Source: Laceyella putida (GTDB taxonomy: Bacteria; Bacillota; Bacilli; Thermoactinomycetales; Thermoactinomycetaceae). Taken from it: a DNA stretch of 64,000 nt. A program made the translations under genes and the position numbers. The stretch spans positions 68,076 to 132,075 of the forward strand of contig NZ_JBHTBW010000020.1 of the NCBI RefSeq assembly GCF_042665195.1, written 5' to 3'. Positions 53,469 to 61,846 of the stretch are shown piece by piece. Every line of letters starts with the position of its first letter. The first letter of the stretch is position 1. The notes beneath the pieces are model-generated. The model did no database searches. It was not told the origin of the DNA and saw only the letters and a program-made list of their open reading frames with translations.

Positions 53469-54476
53469 ATGATTCAGTTACAACGATACCAACAATATTC
53501 AAGAAAAGAAGTACATGATATATTTGACCCTTATTCCCCTTTCACTCCAAGCACCGGAACTTGGGGCATGCAAGGAATTGTGAAAATCCCCAATCGCTTG
53601 AAGGACTATGTATTCTTCGTAACGTTCGGACAAAAACAAGGAGACCATACATTTGATGAGAGCATTACGGAGGATGGCATACTTACTTGGCAATCACAGC
53701 CGAAGCAGGGTTTGCATGATCAATCCATTAGAGATTTTATCAGTCATGATCATCTTAACCACAACATCCATTTGTTTTTACGCACCCGCAAGATGGACAA
53801 AACAACGAATAAATCTATGCCCTACACTTATTTAGGCAGGCTCGCATACCTCTCCCATGATCCTGAGAGGGAAAAACCCGTTTACTTCAAATGGCAAATC
53901 CTAGATTGGGAAATCACGCCGGAATTAGCGAAAGAAATGAATTTAGAGATTACCAAAGTAGTCATGGATGAGCAAGATTATACCTACCGACAACAATTAG
54001 TGCAATCAGAACCACCGACTAACCAATCTGTGAAAGAGCATGCAAATCATTTTTCAGCACGTTTGGTAAACTACGCGGAAGAAAACCAAAAGAAGAGATC
54101 CATCGGACTAATAGGTGAACAACTGGTTTTGGAGCATGAAAAACGTCTGTTACGAGATGCAGGTAGGCATGATTTAGCAGATAAAGTTAGACATGTTTCT
54201 GTCATTGAGGGGGATGGGGCTGGTTATGACATTCTATCTTTCACACACGAAGGGCAAGAAAAATATATTGAGGTAAAAACAACATCTGGAGGAAAACATA
54301 CACCTTTCTATATGACGATTAACGAGGTTAACTTCTCAAAAGCCTACGCAAACCAATATTATTTATATCGAGTCTATAATTTGAGGCCAGACATTAAGTC
54401 TCCGGAATTCTATATAATAAGGGGAGATATTTCATTACAAAAACAGTTGGTTGCCACTCAATTTAAAGTGTTTTAA
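53469..54476 (+). CDS. DUF3427-like/DUF3883-like nuclease-fold protein
   Basis: 335 residues. The N-terminal half (~1-165) resembles the DUF3427 C-terminal module seen in modification-linked restriction proteins: TPSTGTWGMQGIVKIPNR, YFVTFGQKQ-type strand, HIHLFLRTRKMDK, YTYLGRLAYLSHDPEREKP. The C-terminal half (~210-330) is DUF3883-like with a PD-(D/E)xK pattern: SIGLIGEQLVLEHEKRLL, DGAGYDILSF (Asp) and KYIEVKTTSGGK (E-x-K). DUF3883 proteins are putative restriction endonucleases that often sit in defence islands. The start at 53469 follows GAGGTG. No methyltransferase partner is in the window, so a modification-dependent or standalone defence role is inferred. Confidence 0.65.
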   Translation: MIQLQRYQQYSRKEVHDIFDPYSPFTPSTGTWGMQGIVKIPNRLKDYVFFVTFGQKQGDHTFDESITEDGILTWQSQPKQGLHDQSIRDFISHDHLNHNIHLFLRTRKMDKTTNKSMPYTYLGRLAYLSHDPEREKPVYFKWQILDWEITPELAKEMNLEITKVVMDEQDYTYRQQLVQSEPPTNQSVKEHANHFSARLVNYAEENQKKRSIGLIGEQLVLEHEKRLLRDAGRHDLADKVRHVSVIEGDGAGYDILSFTHEGQEKYIEVKTTSGGKHTPFYMTINEVNFSKAYANQYYLYRVYNLRPDIKSPEFYIIRGDISLQKQLVATQFKVF

Positions 54477-54499
54477 ACTGACTCAAAAATAAAAGAATC

Positions 54500-54533
54500 A
54501 AGGCTCTTACTACCCAATGTAAGAGCCTTTTAT
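54500..54533 (+). terminator. Intrinsic terminator
   Basis: An 11-bp stem, AAGGCTCTTAC with GTAAGAGCCTT, is followed by TTATT. Confidence 0.9.
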
Positions 54534-54539
54534 TATGGG

Positions 54540-54831
54540 TTATCTCAAGGATGCAAACCCTTCATAAATATGACCAATCCATGCTTCCTTCCCTTGGTCA
54601 TCAATCAACACATATTTCTCGTGTATGTCAAATATCATCTGCTTTTTCCCATCCTTCGGGATCATCATCGTATTCTTTTTCGGTCAGTCTCCACAGTGCG
54701 TCAAATAGCGGTTTTGCCTCTTCGAAGTGCTCCGTCGGAATAAAATCACAATGGATCCACGGGAAATCGCTATTTCCGTTGGGATAGAGGGTTCCCAACA
54801 ATTTCTCTCCGCACTTCAAGTAGTAAGCCAT
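54540..54831 (-). pseudogene. Small gene with a frameshift near its 3' end
   Basis: The first 67 codons (start at 54831 after GGGAGGGTG) encode MAYYLKCGEKLLGTLYPNGN ... EYDDDPEGWEKADDI and stop. A second frame overlapping that end continues with coding-quality sequence: FDIHEKYVLIDDQGKEAWIG then HIYEGFASLR and TAA at 54540-54542. A single-base shift near 54630-54640 would join them into a ~97-residue protein. The size and acidic, aromatic make-up resemble immunity proteins, but no family is recognised. A programmed shift cannot be excluded; a sequencing or decay event is simpler. Confidence 0.5.
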
Positions 54832-55049
54832 TTTTCTTGCACCCTCCCCCAGTCAATTAACCCTTATTAATGAACCAACTTCAACGCCACCACTGAAAAC
54901 ACAATCCCCAGGATGCCCCTATATCTCCTCCGTCACGGTTGCCGTATCACGCAATTGGTTCACGCCTCTACATTCATACCCACTTAGGCCTCTAAAGCAA
55001 ACTTATATGATACCGAAATGTAAAGGGGATAGCCGCAAACCCCCATCCC

Positions 55050-55490
55050 CTACTGAATCCACTCCATAAACCGCCCAAATGCCTTCTGCACCTCAATCGT
55101 CTGCACTTTCACTTCATGATCCACCTTCACCGTATACCCCAGTCCAGCTTGGTAGCTCACCTCCACGATCCGCAAGTCCGGCGTAATCACTTGCAACAGC
55201 CCGCCCGAGGTGCGGAGGTCGCAAAACTGGTTGAACAGTTCCACCCGGTCTTGCTGCAACCCCGCCGTGGCAATGGTGGGCAAGGACTCTTTCCACTTGC
55301 CATTGATTTGGCGCAACAGGTCGTCGACCAACGAGAGCTCATCGTGCAAGACGGCGAGATAAAACTTCTGGGGCATCGCGTTCATTTTGCGGTGGAGCTT
55401 GTCTTTATAGCGCTTCAGGTTTTGCACCAGCAGGCGTTTGGCGTCGTTGTTGAGACTGAGCCGAATCTCCCGTTTGATTCCATAAGCCAC
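55050..55490 (-). CDS. Hypothetical 146-residue soluble protein
   Basis: Helical N-terminal half (RLLVQNLKRYKDKLHRKMNA, LVDDLLRQINGKWKESLPTI), beta C-terminal part (LLQVITPDLRIVEVSYQAGL, KVDHEVKVQTIEVQKAFGRF). No family recognised. A GTG start at 55490 is preferred because GGAGGGG lies five bases upstream; a longer frame from 55559 would bury that site. It is divergent from the HTH-TPR regulator, with ~235 bases between starts, so shared control is possible. Confidence 0.55.
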   Translation of the reverse strand: MAYGIKREIRLSLNNDAKRLLVQNLKRYKDKLHRKMNAMPQKFYLAVLHDELSLVDDLLRQINGKWKESLPTIATAGLQQDRVELFNQFCDLRTSGGLLQVITPDLRIVEVSYQAGLGYTVKVDHEVKVQTIEVQKAFGRFMEWIQ

Positions 55491-55647
55491 TTGAACCCCT
55501 CCAAACTTTTCCATTTGTTTGATAGACTCAGTATAATGGCGTAAGCTCAAGGGGTTCAATCGATTATCGGAATTAGATCAAGTTCTTCGTTTTTCTTGGA
55601 ATAAAGAGGAATGTCGAGTGATTTCCAGCACATCTCCGACGATGTTC

Positions 55648-55676
55648 TTGTAATTATCAGAAAATCAATTTACAAT
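55648..55676 (+). promoter_or_regulatory. Promoter of the HTH-TPR/micropeptide cassette
   Basis: TTGTAA and TACAAT are spaced 17 bases apart. The predicted start of transcription (~55683) lies about 44 bases upstream of the regulator ATG. Confidence 0.65.
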
Positions 55677-55726
55677 GATTGGTAAGTGGCGAGTCGCTGA
55701 TTGAACGGATGAGGGGACGGGTGCAG

Positions 55727-56995
55727 ATGGATTTTGCGCGGGTGGGACAATACATACGCAAGGTGCGCCAAGAGCGGAGGATGCGGCTGGATGACCTGGC
55801 CGATGAAGTGATTCCGCGGGCGACCCTGTCTGCGATCGAGCGGGGATTGACGCATAATGAGACGAAGGTACGTTATGTTTTGCGAAAGTTGGATGTCTCC
55901 CTGGCTGACTTATCCGAGAAGGAGAAGGAAGCGGAAGAGAAGCGGGAGTTGGATTTGCTGTTGATCGAGCAGCAAATGGATACTGACCCCGCCAAAGCAT
56001 TAAAGTTGCTAGCTAAACTGCCTACAGGGTATCATGGTCCTTATTTTGATTATCTTAAAGGTCTTGGTTACTATAAATTAAAAAAATACGATCAAGCTGA
56101 ACCCCAATTTGAACAAGTAATTAAAAAACTTGAATTACTCCCGGATTTAGCTCAAACCAATCTAGCTTCATGTGCCTATAATCACTTATCTATTATCAAC
56201 TATTACCGCAAAAATAAAGAAAAAGCACTCTGTTATGTCAATGAGGGCATACACCTATTTGATCTACAAAGCGGCGTTCGTAAACCCTATTATGTTACTC
56301 TTCTGGTGAACAAGGCTATTTATCTCAGAAGTATGGGACAAGCAGAAAAAGCGATAGCCACACTAGAAAAAATAGAAGTGGATACTATAGATGTTAATAT
56401 CGATGCCGCTTTAAGTTTATACGAAATTCAAGCCAAACTTAAAAAGGAAATTAAACTGTACGATGAAGCAATCACTTTTGCTAAAAAAGGACTTTATCTC
56501 GCCATTGTCAACCATACACATGAGCGGCAATTGGCATTGCTTATTACACTGGGAGATATCTACAAAGAGAAGAATAAATTGAATGAAGCTAAAAAATGCT
56601 TAGAAGCAGCGATCAAACTCAAAGAGCAAATTACAAGAAGGGATTGGTTGTTATTACATGCTTATTTGGAACTAGGGGATGTTTATTTCCGTCAACAACG
56701 TCTTCAAGAAGCCCAAAGTACATTTCAACACGCCGCTAAAATTGCGAAGAGTGAAAATAATATGCTAAAATATGCTCAAGCTTTGTTGTCTTTAGGCAAA
56801 ACACTTATATCTGAAGGCAATTATGAAGATGCTCATAAATACTTTTTAGAAGTGTACAAACTCAACATCAAGGAAAACGACATTACAGCACAGTCCCTAT
56901 ACCATTTATCCCGGACATCTCTAATGATCGGTGACCAAGCCAACTACCAAGTTTACTCCCAGCAATATTTCAATCTCGAAGCACTTGGGAGGTGA
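55727..56995 (+). CDS. HTH (XRE)-TPR regulator, RRNPP-like peptide receptor
   Basis: 422 residues. Residues 1-65 form an XRE HTH (FARVGQYIRKVRQERRMRLD, DLADEVIPRATLSAIERGL). The rest is a TPR superhelix: PYFDYLKGLGYYKLKKYDQA, EKALCYVNEGIHLFDLQSG, ALLITLGDIYKEKNKLNEAK, LHAYLELGDVYFRQQRLQEA, ALLSLGKTLISEGNYEDAHK. Size and layout match PlcR/NprR/Rgg-type receptors that bind secreted or imported oligopeptides. The ATG at 55727 follows GAGGGGACGGGTG. It is followed at once by two micro-genes and a terminator. The first ~270 bases are G/C-rich, the rest sharply A/T-rich, suggesting that the sensing part was exchanged. Confidence 0.8.
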   Translation: MDFARVGQYIRKVRQERRMRLDDLADEVIPRATLSAIERGLTHNETKVRYVLRKLDVSLADLSEKEKEAEEKRELDLLLIEQQMDTDPAKALKLLAKLPTGYHGPYFDYLKGLGYYKLKKYDQAEPQFEQVIKKLELLPDLAQTNLASCAYNHLSIINYYRKNKEKALCYVNEGIHLFDLQSGVRKPYYVTLLVNKAIYLRSMGQAEKAIATLEKIEVDTIDVNIDAALSLYEIQAKLKKEIKLYDEAITFAKKGLYLAIVNHTHERQLALLITLGDIYKEKNKLNEAKKCLEAAIKLKEQITRRDWLLLHAYLELGDVYFRQQRLQEAQSTFQHAAKIAKSENNMLKYAQALLSLGKTLISEGNYEDAHKYFLEVYKLNIKENDITAQSLYHLSRTSLMIGDQANYQVYSQQYFNLEALGR

Positions 56996-57000
56996 AGGTG

Positions 57001-57051
57001 ATGATTAAAAACATCTGCAAAAGCAATGACGATATAGATCCGGCAGACTAA
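57001..57051 (+). CDS. Candidate signalling micropeptide 1 (16 residues)
   Basis: ATG to TAA encodes MIKNICKSNDDIDPAD, five bases after the regulator stop, with GGGAGG eight bases upstream. It shares SNDD-(I/V)-DP with micropeptide 2. It is too short for the length filters of gene finders. It has no classical signal peptide; the 17-residue ComS of Streptococcus mutans is a precedent for short leaderless pheromone precursors. Acidic C-terminal part would be the mature signal; this is inferred. Confidence 0.6.
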   Translation: MIKNICKSNDDIDPAD

Positions 57052-57112
57052 CATCGTTATCCACGCAATGAGTTTATTGCTTTGAATTTCTAGGAAAGTC
57101 GAGGTGAAAATA

Positions 57113-57166
57113 ATGATGACTTTCCACATGCGAAGCAATGACGATGTTGATCCAAGTGGTGACTAA
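57113..57166 (+). CDS. Candidate signalling micropeptide 2 (17 residues)
   Basis: ATG to TAA encodes MMTFHMRSNDDVDPSGD, with GAGGTG six bases upstream. It repeats the basic residue plus SNDD-V-DP core of micropeptide 1, 61 bases further on, and is followed by a terminator. Duplication of a short gene with conserved core but free ends argues for a translated product. Confidence 0.6.
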   Translation: MMTFHMRSNDDVDPSGD

Positions 57167-57171
57167 CTGTT

Positions 57172-57196
57172 GGTAGCCCTAGGGCTACCTTTTTTA
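57172..57196 (+). terminator. Intrinsic terminator of the HTH-TPR/micropeptide cassette
   Basis: The perfect 9-bp palindrome GGTAGCCCTAGGGCTACC is followed by seven T. Confidence 0.9.
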
Positions 57197-57346
57197 TGCC
57201 CGCATTAAACGAGATGACCATTTGTGGAAAGCACTTATCAAGGAAACGCACCGGAAACCCAATTTCTTCAATCAGTGGTGTAACACTCCCAAGGCAAAAG
57301 CAATGCGGCATAAGTCGGTCATTGCAAAATCCCCTCGCATTAAAAA

Positions 57347-57478
57347 TCAGATTCGAGTGCGCCGTCCAAACCAATAACCCAAGATCAATCCAATTGCAAT
57401 GAAAAAGATAGAGAGAACGATGCTATAACTGTAAAACCGTTCCGGATTCTCACAAAAGCCATGAATATATTCCCACAT
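57347..57478 (-). CDS. Small single-TM membrane protein, 43 residues
   Basis: ATG at 57478 with AAGGGGG nine bases upstream, stop TGA at 57347. N-terminal polar part (MWEYIHGFCENPERFYSY) then one TM helix (SIVLSIFFIAIGLILGYWFG) and basic end RRTRI, which predicts the C terminus inside. It lies downstream of the TIR/RyR operon on the same strand, after a ~230-base gap, and may be a late member or independent. A longer overlapping frame (57385-57603) starts MAQTACVYRQPNHDAF but reads nonsense through this gene and is not preferred. Confidence 0.5.
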   Translation of the reverse strand: MWEYIHGFCENPERFYSYSIVLSIFFIAIGLILGYWFGRRTRI

Positions 57479-57707
57479 GCTGCTACCCCCTTACAATTAG
57501 ACTCTCGGTACATATGGCAATGGATCGGTTTGGCAGGGCTGAATTCGATATCGGAGAACGCATCATGGTTGGGTTGGCGATAAACACAAGCCGTTTGTGC
57601 CATGATACATTTCCCAGCCCTCTCTAAAGATTGGACTGCTTATTGTTAAATAAGCCCTTGGTTTCCCAAGAGCTTCGTTTTCTATATCTATGCACCCACT
57701 CATTCAT

Positions 57708-58478
57708 CTACTGCACCTGCTCCACCACTTTTCCCGAAATCCAACCGACCACGCCCGAATCCGTCTCCACCTTATACCATGTGCGGCCGTCGTCGTCGGT
57801 GGCTTCTTCGCCCAGATACTGCACCGTCTCGTCTCCCTTGATCTCAGCGAGGGGCCTGGCGTCGAGGGAAGCGGATTCCCGGACATTGGCGCCGTTATGG
57901 TATTCGGACTTCAGCTTCAGTCTCGGCCCGGCTTCGGCGGCGCTTTCTTTTTCCATCTGTTCCAACATCGCCGTCAGCTGGGTGGCGGCTTGCTCCGAAG
58001 TGAGATATTCAGCGGAGAAGGCCTTGGTCACAATCCACTTATCCACCTGAATCCATTGGTTGCTGATGGCGGAAGTCGGCGCGAAATAGACGGACAGGAA
58101 AAGGACGACAGTCACTCCACCCAGGATCTGATGGTAGCGCCGGGTGACCAAGGTCCGGTTGCTGAAAGTTTGCGCCACCTTCTCGCCGGTGCCTTTGATG
58201 GTGACGAGCACCTTTTCGATGGTTTCTTCAATGGAGTGAATCCCGTGAAAATGCGTTTTGTCCCGTTTCCTCTGTTGAACGACGATGATGCCCAACACGA
58301 CATACACGAGATGCGCCAGCACTTGCAACAGTAGCAAGACCAGCCATGTCACGAAGTGAACCAGGGAAGGAAAGTACTTGATGATGACTTTGCGTAGCAG
58401 GAATAATGGAACCAACAGGATGAGCAACCGAATGTGGGTCGGTATGCATAACCATAGCAAGATGAGGAATTCCATCAT
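57708..58478 (-). CDS. Membrane protein with extracellular SH3b domain
   Basis: 256 residues. Two or three N-terminal hydrophobic segments (LILLWLCIPTHIRLLILLVP, HFVTWLVLLLLQVLAHLVYV) form a hairpin, a cytoplasmic loop with KRDKTHFHGIHSIEETIEKV follows, then a TM helix (LGGVTVVLFLSVYFAP). The C-terminal part holds an SH3b domain (~190-255): NVRESASLDARPLAEI, GRTWYKVETDSGVVGWISGK. SH3b domains bind peptidoglycan or cell-surface ligands. Its ATG overlaps the stop of the SPFH-like gene (ATGA), so the two are coupled. Last clear gene of the four-gene operon; it could be the envelope-facing part. Confidence 0.75.
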   Translation of the reverse strand: MMEFLILLWLCIPTHIRLLILLVPLFLLRKVIIKYFPSLVHFVTWLVLLLLQVLAHLVYVVLGIIVVQQRKRDKTHFHGIHSIEETIEKVLVTIKGTGEKVAQTFSNRTLVTRRYHQILGGVTVVLFLSVYFAPTSAISNQWIQVDKWIVTKAFSAEYLTSEQAATQLTAMLEQMEKESAAEAGPRLKLKSEYHNGANVRESASLDARPLAEIKGDETVQYLGEEATDDDGRTWYKVETDSGVVGWISGKVVEQVQ

Positions 58479-59467
58479 TGATCCCGTTCCTCTTCCATTT
58501 CTTCTTCCAACAGCTCATCAAGTCCATCCCACTCCGCATCCACCGGCTTCTCCTTCGCCTGTTCCAGTTGGAGTGGCTGTTCGCTTTGTTGCGTAAGGTC
58601 TCGCATCCCGACCAGCTTCATCGTGTTCATAATGTCATCAATATCGGCGTTGGGTGATTGGAGAATTCTTTCAACCGCCTCTTTCTGAAGCGACTTCAAA
58701 TCATCCAGTTCTTTGAAGAGAAGGCCCATCAATTGTTGTTTGCTCGCCCCCTCAACGATTCCACCGTAAAGTCCATGTTTCTGCAAGGCTTCGAGCAATT
58801 TGGCTTTTTCTTCCGCTTCGATCTTTTTCTTGAGTTCTTGGTCTTCCAACGCATACTCTTGCTGCTGTTTTTCAAGCTCCCGCTTTTTTTCCTGTTCCAG
58901 CTTGGCATACTCGTACTGCTTCTTCAAATCTTCCATTTTTTTGTAGTGTTCCCAATCCTCTTCGCTCAAGCGCACATGGGCCAGCACTTGATTGACCGTC
59001 AAGCCGCGGCTTTCCAGGTTGCTGCGAATCTCGGAACGCTGGTCAATCTGCTGGATCACGGTTCTGACTTCTTTGAAGTCCTGCACCCCATACTCCGCCA
59101 CCAAGGGTTGGATCCAATATGGCATGTTCCTGTCCAAGTAGCTCTGGAGATCGTTGATTTCATTTTGCACGACGGCGACCGGGTCTTTGACCGAGACCGA
59201 CATCTGCAAGGTGACGCCAAAACTCTTCCCTGGGTCTTTTGATTGATACTCGCGCTCATGCTTATAGTCGAACGTCTGCCGCGCCACCTCAAAACGCAAG
59301 GTATAGTTTTTGGCGCGCAGTTCGGCGCGGGTGAGCTGTTCCCCATCTTGGACTAAGCGGTATTCCCCTTGCGTGTTTTTGTAGACATAGGCCAAGGTGT
59401 TGCTGGAGATGGGCTCTTTGGAAAACAAGCTGAATTTTACCGGTTCCACCTGTTTGATAATGACCAT
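58475..59467 (-). CDS. SPFH/band-7-like coiled-coil protein
   Basis: 330 residues. Residues ~1-165 have the order of an SPFH domain: start strand FSLFSKEPISSNTLAYVYKN, central TLQMSVSVKDPVAVVQNEIN, then a helix region and GLTVNQVLAHVRLSEED. Residues ~175-240 are a long charged coiled coil (KQYEYAKLEQEKKRELEKQQ...), and the end is acidic (DGLDELLEEEMEEERDQ). No TM helix, so it would be a peripheral oligomeric scaffold under the membrane. The assignment is by pattern and moderate. The ATG follows AAAGGAG, 15 bases after the TIR stop. Confidence 0.6.
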   Translation of the reverse strand: MVIIKQVEPVKFSLFSKEPISSNTLAYVYKNTQGEYRLVQDGEQLTRAELRAKNYTLRFEVARQTFDYKHEREYQSKDPGKSFGVTLQMSVSVKDPVAVVQNEINDLQSYLDRNMPYWIQPLVAEYGVQDFKEVRTVIQQIDQRSEIRSNLESRGLTVNQVLAHVRLSEEDWEHYKKMEDLKKQYEYAKLEQEKKRELEKQQQEYALEDQELKKKIEAEEKAKLLEALQKHGLYGGIVEGASKQQLMGLLFKELDDLKSLQKEAVERILQSPNADIDDIMNTMKLVGMRDLTQQSEQPLQLEQAKEKPVDAEWDGLDELLEEEMEEERDQ

Positions 59468-59482
59468 GCGGTTATCTCCTTT

Positions 59483-61771
59483 CTAGCTGATCAATGATTT
59501 ATACGGTAGATAGAGTTCCTCGTCTTTGCGCAATCCTTTTTGGATGAAACGGACAATTCGGCTTTTGACCCCTTCATCCCCCTCCCGATAGACGCGGGCG
59601 AAGAGAGTGGCCAACCGCTCTTCCCGTTTAGGATTCCCGGAGGCGGCGAGCACCCAACGCTCCAACAGGATGTAAGTCGTGTTGCGGGAGATGCGATCCT
59701 GATAACAGAGACGGATGAAGCGAACCCAGAATTCCAGCGCCCCTTTGGAAGTGGTATCCAAGAATAAGGCCGGATGGCTCAGGAATACGGTTTGGGCGAA
59801 CTTATAGGCATACGACTTGTCTTTGCCGGTGAGCCGTTTGAACCACTGAAGCCAGAACCGATAGTAGATGAGCTCATATCCGGGAATCTGCAAAGGCAAA
59901 CCGCTGAGATTTTGCAGACTGCGCCCGATGGCATAACGCAACTTATAGCCAGTGGCATAAGCTTCTTCCAACAGTTTCAGGCTGTGCGGGAAATAGAGGG
60001 CCCCCGCTTGCGAGCCCAACAGCGCGATGGCTGTCCAGCGCAACCGCCCATTGCTGAATTGGCGCAACCACGATTGGATCAGCCGGAACACCACATGCGA
60101 CCAATCCAGATCGAGGCTGAGCCACTCCAGCATCCTCACGACCAAGAATTGCTCTCTTTTGCTCTCCGACATGGCCCACGGCTGAATCAGGGCATGGCGG
60201 ACCGAAGAGAAATCCCGCTTCAGCAAGGTGATAACCATCTGCGAGATCTGGTCTTCGGCCCAGCGATGCCCTTCCGCCAGCAATTGGTCAAACCATTCTT
60301 TCATTGCTTCGCGATAAGCGGGAAACTGCGTCCAAACGTACTCCCAGATGTAGGTGGCATCTGACTCGGAAGAAAGGAAGATTTGCTCCTGGAGTTCTTT
60401 GCCCACTTCCGTTACCTTCCATCCGGTCTTGACCGTGGCATGAAACATCAGCAAGCATTCGTCCCTGGCGATGTTGTGCAGGCGACCGTCCGCCTCTTTG
60501 CCGATTCGCTCCGCCAGGATCGATGCAAGCTGACGCGCTTTCGCGGTGATCGTATCGTAAGGTTGCCCTTGGAACAGGCTGACCGTCAGATAAAAAGCGA
60601 TCTCTTCCAATGAACGCTCTTGCTTGAACCAACCATTCACCCGCCCTTGCACATTCTCACGCAATGATTCCATAAAGGCATGCTCATCCAGTTCCCCGCG
60701 CACCAACTTCCTGATGCGGGTGACGATTTCCGGCGCTTCCCGCGGCTGGGCGGGTTGGGGCAACTTCCCTTCCGCCGCTTGGTCCCTGATCCACTGGGTG
60801 ATCTGTTCTTTCAGTCCGGCATCCTCTTCTTCCACATGATTAAGCAAAAGCTGTTCCGTATCTTCAGGCGGGCTCACCTTGACCGAATAAGGCAAAAAAT
60901 GATCTCCCGGTTCATCGGTTGCGATGAAGAGGAAGTAAGCCCGTTTCTCCTTCAATTGCTTTATGTAAGTGTCCAACATCGATTCTGAAGCCGTTTGAAA
61001 GAATTGGGGCGAACCAATCTCAATGAGATATCCCGCCCGCTCTCGAAGAGGGTGTTGGAAAATCTGGTTGAAAGTGGCATCCTTTGACCACTCATGGACT
61101 TCCTCGATCCCTAAACGGGAAAACAAAGCCAACGCCGTGGAATATTTCCCCGTATGGTAAGGGTGGTGCAGATAAAGCAAATGATGATCGGTCAAACCCC
61201 GCTCCATCTTCCCGAACTCCGGTGGCGCGACAAACCGTTGGCTTGTTTTGCGCAAGGTGTCAGGATGGGTGCGGTACAGCAAGACGTTGGAGGTGTCGGA
61301 CACGACCTCCAATTGTTTGAAAGAAGGGGACCGCTTGATCTCCAACTCCAGTTCATGGCCGTGCAAGTTCTCTCCGAGGTAAGTGGCCAATTCCGAAAAG
61401 CCTTCTTCCTGTGTGGCAAAGGAGGGAAGGTTCACCCATTGGATATCGCATAGGAAGAATTCCAGGTTGGCGGGAATGGGGGAACCATCCACCAACACCG
61501 GGATCACAAACTTGCTGTATGCCAGCGCCCGTTCCACTTCTTTCTGGACAAACTTGGCCTCGCCCACTTTCTCCGTGATCAGCACCACGACAGCAGCCGC
61601 TTTTTTGAGATTTTCCACGATCGCCGTCTGATAGTTTTTGCCGTAGGGAATATCCCGTGGCGCATACCAGCAACGGAGATTCCTGTTTTCCAGATATTCC
61701 ACGATCGGGGCCATTTTGTATTGGTCATCAAACGCATAGCTGATAAAAACATATGGCCGTTCCTCCGCCAT
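59483..61771 (-). CDS. TIR-domain protein with NTPase-like and helical-repeat regions
   Basis: 762 residues. TIR (~1-140): YVFISYAFDDQYKMAPIVEY, RCWYAPRDIPYGKNYQTAIV, AAAVVVLITEKVGEAKFV and QKEVERALAYSKFVIPVLVD. The Glu in QKEVERAL aligns with the catalytic Glu of NAD-cleaving TIRs (for example WVHKEI of SARM1). Residues ~195-330 look like a degenerate P-loop domain: YHTGKYSTALALFSRLG (Walker-A-like), GYLIEIGS, AYFLFIATDEPGD. The rest (~350-762) is helical, HEAT-like. The ATG at 61771 follows GAGGTGG. A TIR effector with sensing repeats suggests infection- or stress-triggered NAD depletion or signalling; activity is inferred. Confidence 0.75.
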   Translation of the reverse strand: MAEERPYVFISYAFDDQYKMAPIVEYLENRNLRCWYAPRDIPYGKNYQTAIVENLKKAAAVVVLITEKVGEAKFVQKEVERALAYSKFVIPVLVDGSPIPANLEFFLCDIQWVNLPSFATQEEGFSELATYLGENLHGHELELEIKRSPSFKQLEVVSDTSNVLLYRTHPDTLRKTSQRFVAPPEFGKMERGLTDHHLLYLHHPYHTGKYSTALALFSRLGIEEVHEWSKDATFNQIFQHPLRERAGYLIEIGSPQFFQTASESMLDTYIKQLKEKRAYFLFIATDEPGDHFLPYSVKVSPPEDTEQLLLNHVEEEDAGLKEQITQWIRDQAAEGKLPQPAQPREAPEIVTRIRKLVRGELDEHAFMESLRENVQGRVNGWFKQERSLEEIAFYLTVSLFQGQPYDTITAKARQLASILAERIGKEADGRLHNIARDECLLMFHATVKTGWKVTEVGKELQEQIFLSSESDATYIWEYVWTQFPAYREAMKEWFDQLLAEGHRWAEDQISQMVITLLKRDFSSVRHALIQPWAMSESKREQFLVVRMLEWLSLDLDWSHVVFRLIQSWLRQFSNGRLRWTAIALLGSQAGALYFPHSLKLLEEAYATGYKLRYAIGRSLQNLSGLPLQIPGYELIYYRFWLQWFKRLTGKDKSYAYKFAQTVFLSHPALFLDTTSKGALEFWVRFIRLCYQDRISRNTTYILLERWVLAASGNPKREERLATLFARVYREGDEGVKSRIVRFIQKGLRKDEELYLPYKSLIS

Positions 61772-61846
61772 CGATCCACCTCGTCTCCCTTCAATTGATC
61801 CGATGATCCTCATCATTCTGACTGTCGAACTTCCTTACGAACATAG

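Noticed and set aside
57385..57603. A 72-codon minus-strand frame starting MAQTACVYRQPNHDAF
   Set aside because: Its second half overlaps the better supported 43-codon membrane gene in another frame and reads as unnatural sequence.
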